In this document: piece by piece, positions 1-7,694 of the stretch
How the letters are laid out: each line of letters begins with the position of its first letter
How positions within the stretch are numbered: the stretch's first letter is position 1
Source: JABCYV01 sp963696025
Lineage (GTDB): Bacteria; Acidobacteriota; Terriglobia; Terriglobales; Acidobacteriaceae
Assembly (NCBI GenBank): GCA_963696025.1
Contig: CAVOII010000012.1
Span: 1 to 64,000, forward strand
Direction: 5' to 3'
DNA: 64,000 nt
Translations under genes and position numbers: made by a program
Notes under the pieces: model-generated
What the model saw: the letters and a program-made list of their open reading frames with translations, nothing else
The model's database searches: none
What the model was told of the DNA's origin: nothing

Positions 1-554
1 GAGAGTTGCGGATCGCCAACCCGACGTCTATGTCGATTCCTGCCGGGAAGCGGACAAGAATGACAAGGAAGCTGTGGTTACCATATCGAGAAGAACGCGC
101 TGGTACCACCCCCATCCCGCTGTACTAACCCAGACGATGTACTGTAGAGCGCGATTGAGGGCATAAGCCGAGCGCACCTTCGCCCTGTATCCTCTCCTAC
201 GGAATCAGCGACGTAACCTGGTTAGGTCTCTGGAATCTCCGCCCTGTGATCGGCAAGCACTCGCAAGGACGGAACGCGCATTTTGCCCGTCGCACGATCC
301 GCTCGGCGCGCATTCTTCAGGCGCAGGTGAAAGCACCGGAATTATCCCAAAGATTGATATCGGCGGTGAAAAGGTATGGAGCGTTGCCGACAAGACAAAA
401 CTGCGGACTCCAACATCAGCAACCTACACCTAGCCTCGCTCCTCGGTTCCCAAGAAGAAGCAAAGGCTACTATCTAGGTAGGCTCAAAACAGAGCCGGGA
501 TTGGAAAACAAGGATATTCAAGTCACGTTGACCCATTTTCCCGTTTTCGCCGCT
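1..554. other. No supportable gene at left edge
   Basis: Short open frames exist on both strands here, but none has a recognisable domain, a convincing ribosome-binding site or a credible composition. A short open stretch in frame 2 at the very left edge may be the tail of a gene starting outside the window, but I cannot name it. Nothing else is visible. Confidence 0.4.
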
Positions 555-917
555 TCAGGCGCACTTGATTTTCTTGATACTTGCCACCAAATCCTCACTA
601 AGACGACTCTTGTCTACGCAACCATCCGCGCCAGCCGCTATGACGCTCGGCAGCAGGTGAAGTGAATCATGCTGGCTAATCACCAATACTTTGGCTTGCC
701 GCACCTCTTCTCGAAGACGTCGCGCCGCTTCCAGCCCATTCATCCCTGGCATACTTATGTCAAGCAGGATCAGGTCGGGCAAGAGTTCCCGGGCTTTTTG
801 CAGCGCCTCCAATCCATCCCTGGCTTCCCCGCAGACCTCGAACTCCTTCTCTGAAGACAAGATTCCACACACACCACGACGAACAACGTCGCTATCATCG
901 GCGATGAGAATACGCAT
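555..917 (-). CDS. Receiver-only response regulator
   Basis: A 120-residue protein consisting of a CheY-like receiver domain and nothing more. The N-terminal acidic pocket (IADDSD), the phosphoacceptor Asp in DLILLDISMPGMNG and the conserved Lys in DGCVDKS are all visible. It starts 21 nt after the stop of the PAS histidine kinase on the same strand, so the two are almost certainly one operon and a cognate pair. Regulators of this type (NarL/FixJ receivers) usually carry a C-terminal LuxR helix-turn-helix. Here the frame stops right after the receiver, so output would be by protein contact, or the DNA-binding half has been lost. The receiver call is secure; the partner is inferred from position. 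Confidence 0.9.
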   Translation of the reverse strand: MRILIADDSDVVRRGVCGILSSEKEFEVCGEARDGLEALQKARELLPDLILLDISMPGMNGLEAARRLREEVRQAKVLVISQHDSLHLLPSVIAAGADGCVDKSRLSEDLVASIKKIKCA

Positions 918-938
918 ACCGCTACGCTCCGCAAGAGC

Positions 939-3929
939 TCATCCGGCAGCCCTGGTTGGTAGAACACTGCTGTCACGTTGGGGAACAGCCGCGATGGGAA
1001 CAGGAACCGTGACCGAGATCATAGTACCTGCGGAGCTCGATTGAACGTTCACAGTTCCTCTCAAATGGTGGGCGCGCTCGCGTATTCCCGCCATTCCCAC
1101 GCCAGAGTTCTGTCCCTGAATACTAACCAATTTGTCCGCCGGTATTCCTTTGCCTTCGTCCTGAACATCCAGGAAAACAGTCCCCGCTTTCCGCGCAATC
1201 CGGATGGTCGCTTTCTTGCTGCCGGAATGGCGATGAATATTGGTGAGACATTCCTGCAGAATGCGAAACAGCGCCATCTCTACCTCGCAGGGAAGTCTGC
1301 CAAAGTCTTCGGAGATGCACAGCTCAATCTTCAGATCGCTGCGCCCCTCCAAACCGTGTACGTACCAGCGAATCGCCTCGGGCAAACCATTCTCATCTAG
1401 AAGAGGAGGATGCAGCAGATAGGATGTTGTCCGTATCTCTTTGCTCAGCTGCTGAACAAGTTCCCGGCTGTCTTTTACCCCTTCGGCAAGCTGCGGATCG
1501 TGCTTTACACACTTATCGATGTTACCAAGACTCATGCCTAGGGCCGTTAGAATTTGGCCTGCACTGTCATGCAGCTCACGCGCTATCCGTCTGCGTTCGT
1601 CGTCCTGGGATCGCAAGAGCCGGTTTGAAAGGTCTCTCAGCTGCTCCGACTGGTCCAGAACTTCCGCGTTTCTTCTTTCCAGTTCCCGGGTCCGGAGGCG
1701 CACTTTGGCTTCTAGCCCATCGGCAAGCGAACGGAGTCGCTCCTTACTCTCTCGTAGTGCGTGTTCAGCCCGTTTTTGCTCAGTGATGTCCCGCGCCACT
1801 TTCGAGGCTCCGATTACTCGGCCTGCCCCATCTCTCACCGGTGAAATAGTCAGCGAAATATCGAGCAACGTGCCATCTTTTCGCACGCGTACAGTTTCGA
1901 AATGGTCGATCCGCTCACCCCGCTTGAGCCGCTCAAGGATATTTGCTTCTTCCTGTCGGCGCTCCTGGGGAATGATTAGCGTGATGTGTTGTCCAATGGC
2001 TTCGTCGGCTGTGTAGCCAAACATCCGCTTCGCACCCTTGTTCCAGCTGCTGATCACGCCGTCAAGACTCTTACTGATGATGGCGTCGTCAGAGCTGTCT
2101 ACAATCGCTGCCAGCAAGCCGGTGGTGCGCTCCGCCTCCTTTCGTTGAGTGATGTCCCGTGGCATTCTGGATGCCCCGCTGATATGCCCTGCAGTGTCCT
2201 TCACAGGCGAAATTGTGAGCGATACGTCGAACGTCGAGCCGTCTTTGCGAACGCGGACGGTTTCAAAGTGCTCGATTTGTTCGCCCCGTTTGAGGCGATC
2301 AAGAATCGTCTCTTCCTCCTCCAGACGGTCCGGCGGGATGATTAGAGCTATGTTCCGTCCGACGGCTTCTTCCGCTTTGAGGCCGAACAACCGCTCTGCA
2401 CTTCGATTCCAAGTGGTGATAATGCTATCTAGATTCATACTGATGATCGCCTCATCGGATGAATCTACGATCGCAGCCAGCAGACCGCTGGCCCGCTCGG
2501 CTGCCTTTCGCTCGGTGATGTCCAACAGCATGTTCACGCCGCCGACAATCCGGCCTTCCGCATCATATAAGGCCCTTGGATAGGGAGTGAACCAGACACG
2601 CTTCCCGTCGGGTCTTTCGGCAATGCATTCCGCATCGTCAATGATACGGCCCTCTTTGAGCGCGACCGCCATCGGGCACTGGTCGTGCGGCAAAGGCGTC
2701 CCATCGGGCAGGAACATCTTCCAACTAACACACCAATGGTCGGTACCTATCTCCGGCACACGCCCGGAAAATTCGACAGCCGCCGGGTTGAAGTGCGTGA
2801 GGCGGCCTTCGGCATCAGTCGTATAGATAGCCGCAGGGAGGGTGTCAATCATCTCGCGAAAGCGCCGCTCGCTCTCACGCCATTGGAACTCCACCTGTTT
2901 GCGATCGCTGATATCACGGGTGAAGCAGCGCGTATGAACGAACTTACCGTCCTCAAACAGCGCGCTCGAATCAATAAGCACGTAGCGAACTGAGCCATTT
3001 TTGCATCGCAGCCGTGCTTCGCGCTCGCGCAAAACCTCCCCTCCGCCCAAGCGCTGGAGAATGTCCTCAATCACCGGTTCGTCAAGATGAAATTCCGAGA
3101 TATGATGGCCGACGTACTCCTCGGTCGTGTAGCCGAGAAGATCCAGTTCAGCCTGGTTGGCCCAAAGGATTCGGCCATCGTGCCCCACCCAGTGCATGCC
3201 AATGGTTGCATTCTCAAGAAAATTGCGAAGGTGCGACTCGCTCTTTCTGAGGGCCTCTTCCGCTTCTTGGCGCTCTGCAACTTCTATCTTCAGGGCCTCA
3301 ACCCGCTTCAACGTCTGATATGCCGCGGAGGCGAATTTGCCCAGGGAAAGCATAATGCGCTCATCCTCACCGTCAAACTGGAGGCTCTCATCATGGGCAA
3401 TGGCCCAAATCGTTCCTACCGGTTTGTCAGCGACATGGAATGGAATGAGCAACACTTCGACGATCGGGGGTATGAGGGTAGACGGAATCGGATAATACTG
3501 TTCAGGGTGTGACAGCAGTAGACCTACGTTTTGATCCAAAACTGTGCCGCAAGGGCTCGATTCTCGCGGCATGGTGCCGCCAACGTAGCTAGCCCATTGC
3601 CCGGCCACCGCGTGCCATTTGAAGATTTTTCGACCTTTTTCCTCTTCAAGAATGCTGACGCCTGCCGACTGAGCCCGAGAAAGTTCTAGCGCGACATCGA
3701 CAAGCTTTTGCAACACATTCTGCGGTGCGTTAGCCATCTCCTGCCCGAGTGCCGATAGCGCTCGGCTCTCTGCTTGGTAGTCCGGCGATCGTGATGGACG
3801 TTTGTTCAGTTCGTGCGTGCTGATCACCGACTCCAGCGGCACGCGGGGTTCGTGGCGCAACGGCAATTCCTCGGTGACACCTGAAGTGATCTGACTCTCG
3901 GAGCTTTGGCTTTCAACTACTCTGTTCAT
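939..3929 (-). CDS. GAF/multi-PAS sensor histidine kinase (HisKA_3 type)
   Basis: A 996-residue protein. An N-terminal GAF-like domain (about residues 55-215) is followed by four PAS/PAC modules (about 230-350, 350-475, 480-600, 605-725); the last two are near-duplicates, each with the VRVRKDGS/T motif. A short coiled coil leads to a HisKA_3 dimerisation domain with the phosphoacceptor His in RRRIARELHDSAGQ. The ATPase domain shows an N box (ECLTNIHRHSGS), G1 (DEGKGIP) and G2 (GVGMAGIRERA). No transmembrane segment is evident, so it is probably a soluble sensor; PAS modules of this kind often sense redox, light or small ligands. The receiver-only regulator follows directly. The signal sensed cannot be read from sequence. 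Confidence 0.93.
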   Translation of the reverse strand: MNRVVESQSSESQITSGVTEELPLRHEPRVPLESVISTHELNKRPSRSPDYQAESRALSALGQEMANAPQNVLQKLVDVALELSRAQSAGVSILEEEKGRKIFKWHAVAGQWASYVGGTMPRESSPCGTVLDQNVGLLLSHPEQYYPIPSTLIPPIVEVLLIPFHVADKPVGTIWAIAHDESLQFDGEDERIMLSLGKFASAAYQTLKRVEALKIEVAERQEAEEALRKSESHLRNFLENATIGMHWVGHDGRILWANQAELDLLGYTTEEYVGHHISEFHLDEPVIEDILQRLGGGEVLREREARLRCKNGSVRYVLIDSSALFEDGKFVHTRCFTRDISDRKQVEFQWRESERRFREMIDTLPAAIYTTDAEGRLTHFNPAAVEFSGRVPEIGTDHWCVSWKMFLPDGTPLPHDQCPMAVALKEGRIIDDAECIAERPDGKRVWFTPYPRALYDAEGRIVGGVNMLLDITERKAAERASGLLAAIVDSSDEAIISMNLDSIITTWNRSAERLFGLKAEEAVGRNIALIIPPDRLEEEETILDRLKRGEQIEHFETVRVRKDGSTFDVSLTISPVKDTAGHISGASRMPRDITQRKEAERTTGLLAAIVDSSDDAIISKSLDGVISSWNKGAKRMFGYTADEAIGQHITLIIPQERRQEEANILERLKRGERIDHFETVRVRKDGTLLDISLTISPVRDGAGRVIGASKVARDITEQKRAEHALRESKERLRSLADGLEAKVRLRTRELERRNAEVLDQSEQLRDLSNRLLRSQDDERRRIARELHDSAGQILTALGMSLGNIDKCVKHDPQLAEGVKDSRELVQQLSKEIRTTSYLLHPPLLDENGLPEAIRWYVHGLEGRSDLKIELCISEDFGRLPCEVEMALFRILQECLTNIHRHSGSKKATIRIARKAGTVFLDVQDEGKGIPADKLVSIQGQNSGVGMAGIRERAHHLRGTVNVQSSSAGTMISVTVPVPIAAVPQRDSSVLPTRAAG

Positions 3930-4441
3930 AAAGGTCAGGCAATCAAGCTAGATCGGTATTGACCACATGTGTCGACACTGCTCCCGACGGCTTGTACGTC
4001 TTTGGTGCAATTGAGGTTTTCCTTTCCCGCCATGTTGTTGCCTGTTGCCGTGCCAGATGAGCGTCAATTCCTTCCCAGGAACTCCGACACGCGTAATCAC
4101 ATCCAAATGGAGGCGGCGCGAAGTTCCTTCGAAGTCGCTGCCAACCTCGGGGCCTCGGTCAGGATTGCAACGGCGGGGTGATACTGTTGTTGCTTCGCAA
4201 AACCACGCACTATGCATCATTTAAACAACGTCAATGATCAGGTTTTGGATTTATGTTTGGCAAACAATTGTCTCGGGCACCGGGGTAACGATCATATTTA
4301 TTGTTTGTCTTCAGCAAACCGGCCGCAGAGTTTTGGCGTTCTTCCCAAATAGATGAGTCGCGACACGGTCAATGGGAGGAATAGACGTCCGGGGTCGGTC
4401 CCGCTCTTGACTGGCAAGTTTGCGCCGGGCACAATGCCCGT
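3930..4441. other. Intergenic region between divergent kinase and sigma genes
   Basis: The 512 nt between the divergent kinase and ECF sigma gene hold no supportable coding sequence. A dyad TGTTTG-G-CAAACA lies at 4254-4266 in an AT-rich stretch and could be an operator for either side. Promoters for both directions are expected here, but I could not fix -35/-10 boxes with confidence. Confidence 0.4.
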
Positions 4442-5068
4442 GTGGACCCGCCAGCAGAAAAGAGGCTCGGGGATATTCTCTATGCCGATAAGGGGAGATT
4501 TCGTGTATCGGAGGATGAGTGGCTAAAGCTCCTCCGAGCCATCGCCGGCGGTGACCAGGGTGCACTGCATTCTCTATACGAGCGAACGCATGCAATCGTC
4601 TTTACATTGATCGTGCGAATCACCATGAATCGAGAAACTGCCGAGGAAGTTACTCTTGACGTGTTTTATGACGTATGGCGAAAAGCCTCGACCTATGACC
4701 CTGCGAATGGATCGGTCGTCGGATGGATCATGAACCAGGCGCGCTGCAGGGCGATTGATCGCTTGCGGTTCGATCAGAGAAAAAAAAGAGTGAACACATA
4801 TCCGCACAGCTTGGGGCCGACAACGGATGTTGTTGATCCTCAACAAGCCTGCTTGTTTGAGGAGCAGAGCCGCCTGTTGCGGGTTGCGCTCGAGGCCCTG
4901 ACTATAGAAGAACGAAAGGCTATCGAAACCGCATTTTTCTCTGAATTGACTTATGAACAAACGGCAAGAAGATTGAATCAGCCTCTTGGAACCGTGAAGA
5001 CCCGAATCCGCTCCGGACTGGAAAAACTTCGGGAGAGACTGGGAATGAAACTGAAGGCGACGGGATGA
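4442..5068 (+). CDS. ECF RNA polymerase sigma factor
   Basis: A 208-residue ECF sigma factor. Region 2 runs from about residue 15 to 90 (LLRAIAGGDQGALHSLYERT, then TLDVFYDVWRKA). Region 4, with its helix-turn-helix, covers about 145-200 (ELTYEQTARRLNQPLGTVKT). The start is GTG at 4442, because no in-frame ATG precedes region 2. Its TGA overlaps the ATG of the next gene (ATGA at 5065-5068), so sigma and anti-sigma are translationally coupled. Pairing with a ChrR-like cupin places it near the ECF11-like oxidative (singlet-oxygen) stress sigma factors. That assignment comes from the partner and is inferred. Confidence 0.92.
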   Translation: MDPPAEKRLGDILYADKGRFRVSEDEWLKLLRAIAGGDQGALHSLYERTHAIVFTLIVRITMNRETAEEVTLDVFYDVWRKASTYDPANGSVVGWIMNQARCRAIDRLRFDQRKKRVNTYPHSLGPTTDVVDPQQACLFEEQSRLLRVALEALTIEERKAIETAFFSELTYEQTARRLNQPLGTVKTRIRSGLEKLRERLGMKLKATG

Positions 5069-5646
5069 ACTCAAAAGGCGGCACACACAGTCAGAAACAT
5101 CTGGATCTTGTGTTTCTGTTTGCATTGCAGGCGCTTTCTCCGCACGAGATGGCCGTAGTTGAAGCTCAAATCTCGTCATGCGAGGATTGCCGGCAGGAAA
5201 TCGAGACGCTTCGGCCTATTGTTAGCTCGTTTGTCGGCTGGCCCACCGATGTGTTGCGCCCAGCGGCATCGCTATGGGGTCGGCTCGCGAACCGAATCGC
5301 CGACGACGCGGCTACACGGCCGTTCGCTCCTCCTTTGGAAGCGGCGGTTAAACCAGAGTGGGAGGAAGCGGCGCCCGGTATCCACGTCAAAATACTCGCG
5401 AGGAATATGGAAATCGAAAGCGTAAGCATGCTGGTCCGACTTGATCCGGGAACTGACTATCCCGCGCATCGGCATGCCGGCACCGAAGAACTGCATCTTC
5501 TCCACGGCATATTGAAGGTGGATGACAGAACGCTGTATCCCGGCGATTTCATCCACAGCGAGGCGGGAAGCGTCGATCATCGTGTGTGGAGTGAAACCGG
5601 CTGTACCTGCTTTCTGATGACCTCGACCGCAGATGCTCTTTTCTGA
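5065..5646 (+). CDS. ChrR-like cupin anti-sigma factor
   Basis: A 193-residue protein with an N-terminal anti-sigma segment (residues 1-60) and a C-terminal cupin (about 95-190). The anti-sigma part carries the CxxC of the zinc-binding ZAS motif (SCEDC), but the usual upstream His (HxxxCxxC) is Gln. The cupin carries metal ligands in HRHAGTEE and a later SVDHR His. In ChrR both domains bind zinc and the cupin is needed for release of the sigma factor under oxidative stress. The gene overlaps the sigma gene by 4 nt. With one ZAS ligand missing, the N-terminal zinc may be bound differently or absent. Family call firm, stress signal inferred. Confidence 0.88.
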   Translation: MNSKGGTHSQKHLDLVFLFALQALSPHEMAVVEAQISSCEDCRQEIETLRPIVSSFVGWPTDVLRPAASLWGRLANRIADDAATRPFAPPLEAAVKPEWEEAAPGIHVKILARNMEIESVSMLVRLDPGTDYPAHRHAGTEELHLLHGILKVDDRTLYPGDFIHSEAGSVDHRVWSETGCTCFLMTSTADALF

Positions 5647-5852
5647 TTGATCAGCTCCTTCAGCGGAGCGAAGTTGCTAGCGCGAGTTTTTTCGCAAGAA
5701 TGGCGACTGACGAAAAATCTTCCGTTCGTCAACCCCTGCGATACTGGATTACAAAAAGAAAAGCGTGTGCAGCGCTCATCTTGGCGCGCCTAAGATTTAC
5801 CCGATTGATTTACACGCATAGATATCCGAGCTAGCGTGACGTCGCTTGAGCG
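5647..5852. other. Intergenic region before truncated IS110
   Basis: About 200 nt with no coding potential between the cupin stop and the broken end of the IS110 remnant. No hairpin with a T-tract was found after the cupin gene. Confidence 0.4.
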
Positions 5853-6722
5853 CTAACAAGTGTTTCGACGGTCTCCGCTACCTTCAACCCGGACACGTCT
5901 CCCAAACAGGTGTGTTGGTCGGACGCTTACGACATAGCAATATTCCGCACTGGTGCGGGTTTCCAAAGCCAGTCCGCTGTAAGCCCAAAGCTGTCGCTTA
6001 GTGCGGAAACGATGCGGGGTCTGGATCAGCGCCACCGCCAAGGCGGAGCGAATCGGTCCCAGTGAGGGAATCTGCCGTAGTTTGACGGTGATGGCATGCT
6101 TGCGACTCTCCGCCAACAGCTCGCGGCGCGCTTGCTGGCGCAAGTACTGCAGCATGTCCAGTTGCTGGTAGAGTCGTTCGGCTCGGCGACGGACGCCGGC
6201 TTCCTTGATCTTGCCCAGCCACTCGGCTCGATGACGGGTATAGTAGACGTCCCGGCCGGCACAGGGGATCGCCCAGCTGCGATAGACCGCTTTCAACCGA
6301 CACATGACTCGGGTCAGATCTTTGACCAGGGTCAGGTAGCTCCGGGCTAACTCGCGCAGCATGCGCACGCCCGTCTCGCCATGGTAGACCGAGCTGAGCT
6401 TGTTCAGGTACAACAGTTCGGCCAACTTGTGGGCGTCGATACGATCATTTTTGTTTCCGTCTTTGAGCAGAGCATTTTTTCGCGGATTGCACACCACCAG
6501 CTTGGCCACATGCGGCTTCAGTAAATCGTACAGCCACGCGGCCCAAGTTCCTTCTTCGAAGGTGACCGACAAAGTTCCGCGCAACCCCGCAAAGAACTCC
6601 AGAATGGTCGCGGCTTTTGTTTCCAGGATGGATTCCATGACTAACTTGCCAGTGGAATCCAATACTGCCACCGAGATGGTTGCTTGATGAACGTCGAGCC
6701 CAATATACTTTTCGCTATTCAT
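5853..6722 (-). pseudogene. IS110-family transposase, C-terminally truncated
   Basis: The first 260 or so residues match the N-terminal DEDD (RuvC-like) domain of the full-length IS110 transposase at 21267-22337. Visible acidic residues are in YIGLDVHQA, the FEEGTWAAWLYDLL block and NKNDRIDAHKLAEL. After SAEYCYV the frame runs into unrelated sequence and stops, so the C-terminal transposase_20 domain with its catalytic Ser is missing. The intact paralogue is 356 residues; this product is 289 with a foreign tail. The break lies near 5940. The element cannot transpose on its own. Its 5' noncoding end (6723 to about 6800) is still present. Confidence 0.88.
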
Positions 6723-6800
6723 GGAGGGTGTTCCTTTCGTAGGGAATGATGCTTGCGCTCATAACCTACTCCTAAAGGGACGCCCTCTTATAATGCGTTT
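6723..6800 (-). repeat. IS110 noncoding end with structured RNA region (copy 1)
   Basis: Noncoding end upstream of the truncated transposase. It can fold with CCTTT (6733-6737) against AAAGG (6774-6778) and TAGG (6740-6743) against CCTA (6765-6768), around a loop containing TTGCGCTCA. The second IS110 copy has a comparable hairpin with different stem bases and a nearly identical loop (TTCGCGCTCA). Both ends finish with a similar tail (TATAATGCGTTTAC here, CATAATGCATTGAC in copy 2). This noncoding end is where IS110-family elements are known to encode their bridge RNA. The outer boundary is approximate. Confidence 0.6.
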
Positions 6801-6887
6801 ACAGCAACAATGTTCCCCGTCGGCAGTTTGGTCTGATAGGCCACGAGCGTAAAATGTTCGCGAGGCACCCTATCCTCAGGAGGAGTC

Positions 6888-7028
6888 ATGTCCTCTCTCG
6901 CTCGAATAACATTGGTAGCTGCCGATGCCCTCCTTCGACAAGAGCCCGAGGAAGACGAAGAGGAAGAGGAAGGCGACGGCAGCGAGGATGACGATGATGA
7001 CGATAAAGATGATGGCTACTCGGAGTGA
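6888..7028 (+). CDS. 46-residue acidic micro-protein upstream of rpsU
   Basis: An ATG at 6888 sits 3 nt after a strong Shine-Dalgarno run (AGGAGGAG at 6878-6885) and opens a 46-codon frame. The product starts MSSLARITLVAADALLRQ and continues as an almost uninterrupted Glu/Asp tract, ending DDGYSE. The stop TGA overlaps an ATG (TGATG, 7026-7030) in the bS21 frame, so the two genes are probably translated together. The very acidic tail contrasts with the very basic bS21 tail. I do not know a characterised family for it. Evidence is the ribosome-binding site, the coupling and a composition too skewed for chance. Confidence 0.65.
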   Translation: MSSLARITLVAADALLRQEPEEDEEEEEGDGSEDDDDDDKDDGYSE

Positions 7029-7069
7029 TGGGTGCTCACATTTGCTCCGTCAGGACTCGTTTGGGGGTG

Positions 7070-7273
7070 ATGAGATTGGCAGAGGTTAGATTGCAAGAAG
7101 GTGAGTCGTTGGAGAATGCCTTGCGTCGGTTCAAGCGCAAAGTTCAGACGGAGGACATAATTAAGGAAGTGAAGCGTCACTCCTACTACCTAAAGCCGGG
7201 GGAGAAGAAGCGCCTTAAGCAAGCTTTGGCGCGAAAGCGTGCCCGAAAAAAGAGTCGCAGGGAGCAAGATTAG
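7070..7273 (+). CDS. rpsU: Small ribosomal subunit protein bS21
   Basis: bS21, a small basic protein of the 30S subunit involved in start-site selection on mRNA. The core AEVRLQEGESLENALRRFKR and the Arg/Lys-rich tail (KRARKKSRREQ) are diagnostic. The family normally begins M-(A)-EVRL, so I chose the ATG at 7070 (67 residues). The frame stays open upstream to an ATG at 7028 that overlaps the stop of the acidic micro-ORF; that start would add 14 residues not typical of the family, but the overlap suggests translational coupling. It lies about 300 nt downstream of the truncated IS110, which may have displaced the original promoter. Confidence 0.92.
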   Translation: MRLAEVRLQEGESLENALRRFKRKVQTEDIIKEVKRHSYYLKPGEKKRLKQALARKRARKKSRREQD

Positions 7274-7640
7274 GTTTCTACGATTGGGATCGCCGCTGCA
7301 AAGCTGCCAGCTTCCACTCCGAATCTCCCTCACGTGTGGCGCCGCCATTCCAACCACTCGACAGTAACGAGACACCTCACTCCGGACCAACGACGAACAT
7401 GCGGGCAGAGTACTCGGGAGAAACTTGCGACCGAAATGTCGGCATTTCACCATCCTTCCACTCATTGACCGGTTGTGAGTGTAAACGCCTGGTTAGAACA
7501 ACTATTCACTGCCGCTCATGCGGTATGCCCTTTTTTCGTCCAGAGGGATCGTTTCCGACATCGCCTGAGAAGGCCGGCTCCCATTGGAATGCTATAGGCT
7601 CTCAAGGCATACGCACTCGAAGTGCAAAAGGAGACCGACC
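7274..7640. other. Intergenic region with dispersed repeat
   Basis: Contains one copy of the dispersed inverted repeat (7459-7507) and no supportable gene larger than the 17-codon frame at its right end. Short open frames over it have no recognisable content. Confidence 0.5.
7459..7507. repeat. Dispersed inverted repeat, copy 1 (eroded left arm)
   Basis: Right arm GAGTGTAAACGCCTGGTTAG at 7477 onward and a left-arm remnant CACTCATT at 7459-7466. It belongs to the family described at 18437-18501: left arm TTGGCGTAA...ATTACACTCATC, an A/G-rich spacer, right arm GAGTGTAAT...TTACGTCAA. Confidence 0.7.
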
Positions 7641-7694
7641 ATGAAAAAGGGTAGCAGTTCTCAGCAGAGTCCGAAGCGGGCGGGGAAGGCCTAA
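7641..7694 (+). CDS. Possible 17-residue micro-ORF
   Basis: An ATG preceded at 8 nt by AAAAGGAG opens a 17-codon frame encoding a basic Ser/Gln/Lys-rich peptide (MKKGSSSQQSPKRAGKA). It ends on top of the stop codon of the convergent kinase gene. The ribosome-binding site is good, but a frame this short arises easily by chance, or may be the remnant start of a lost gene. Confidence 0.25.
   Translation: MKKGSSSQQSPKRAGKA

Noticed and set aside
4574..5179. 201-codon minus-strand frame over the sigma factor
   Set aside because: Antisense to clear sigma regions 2 and 4.
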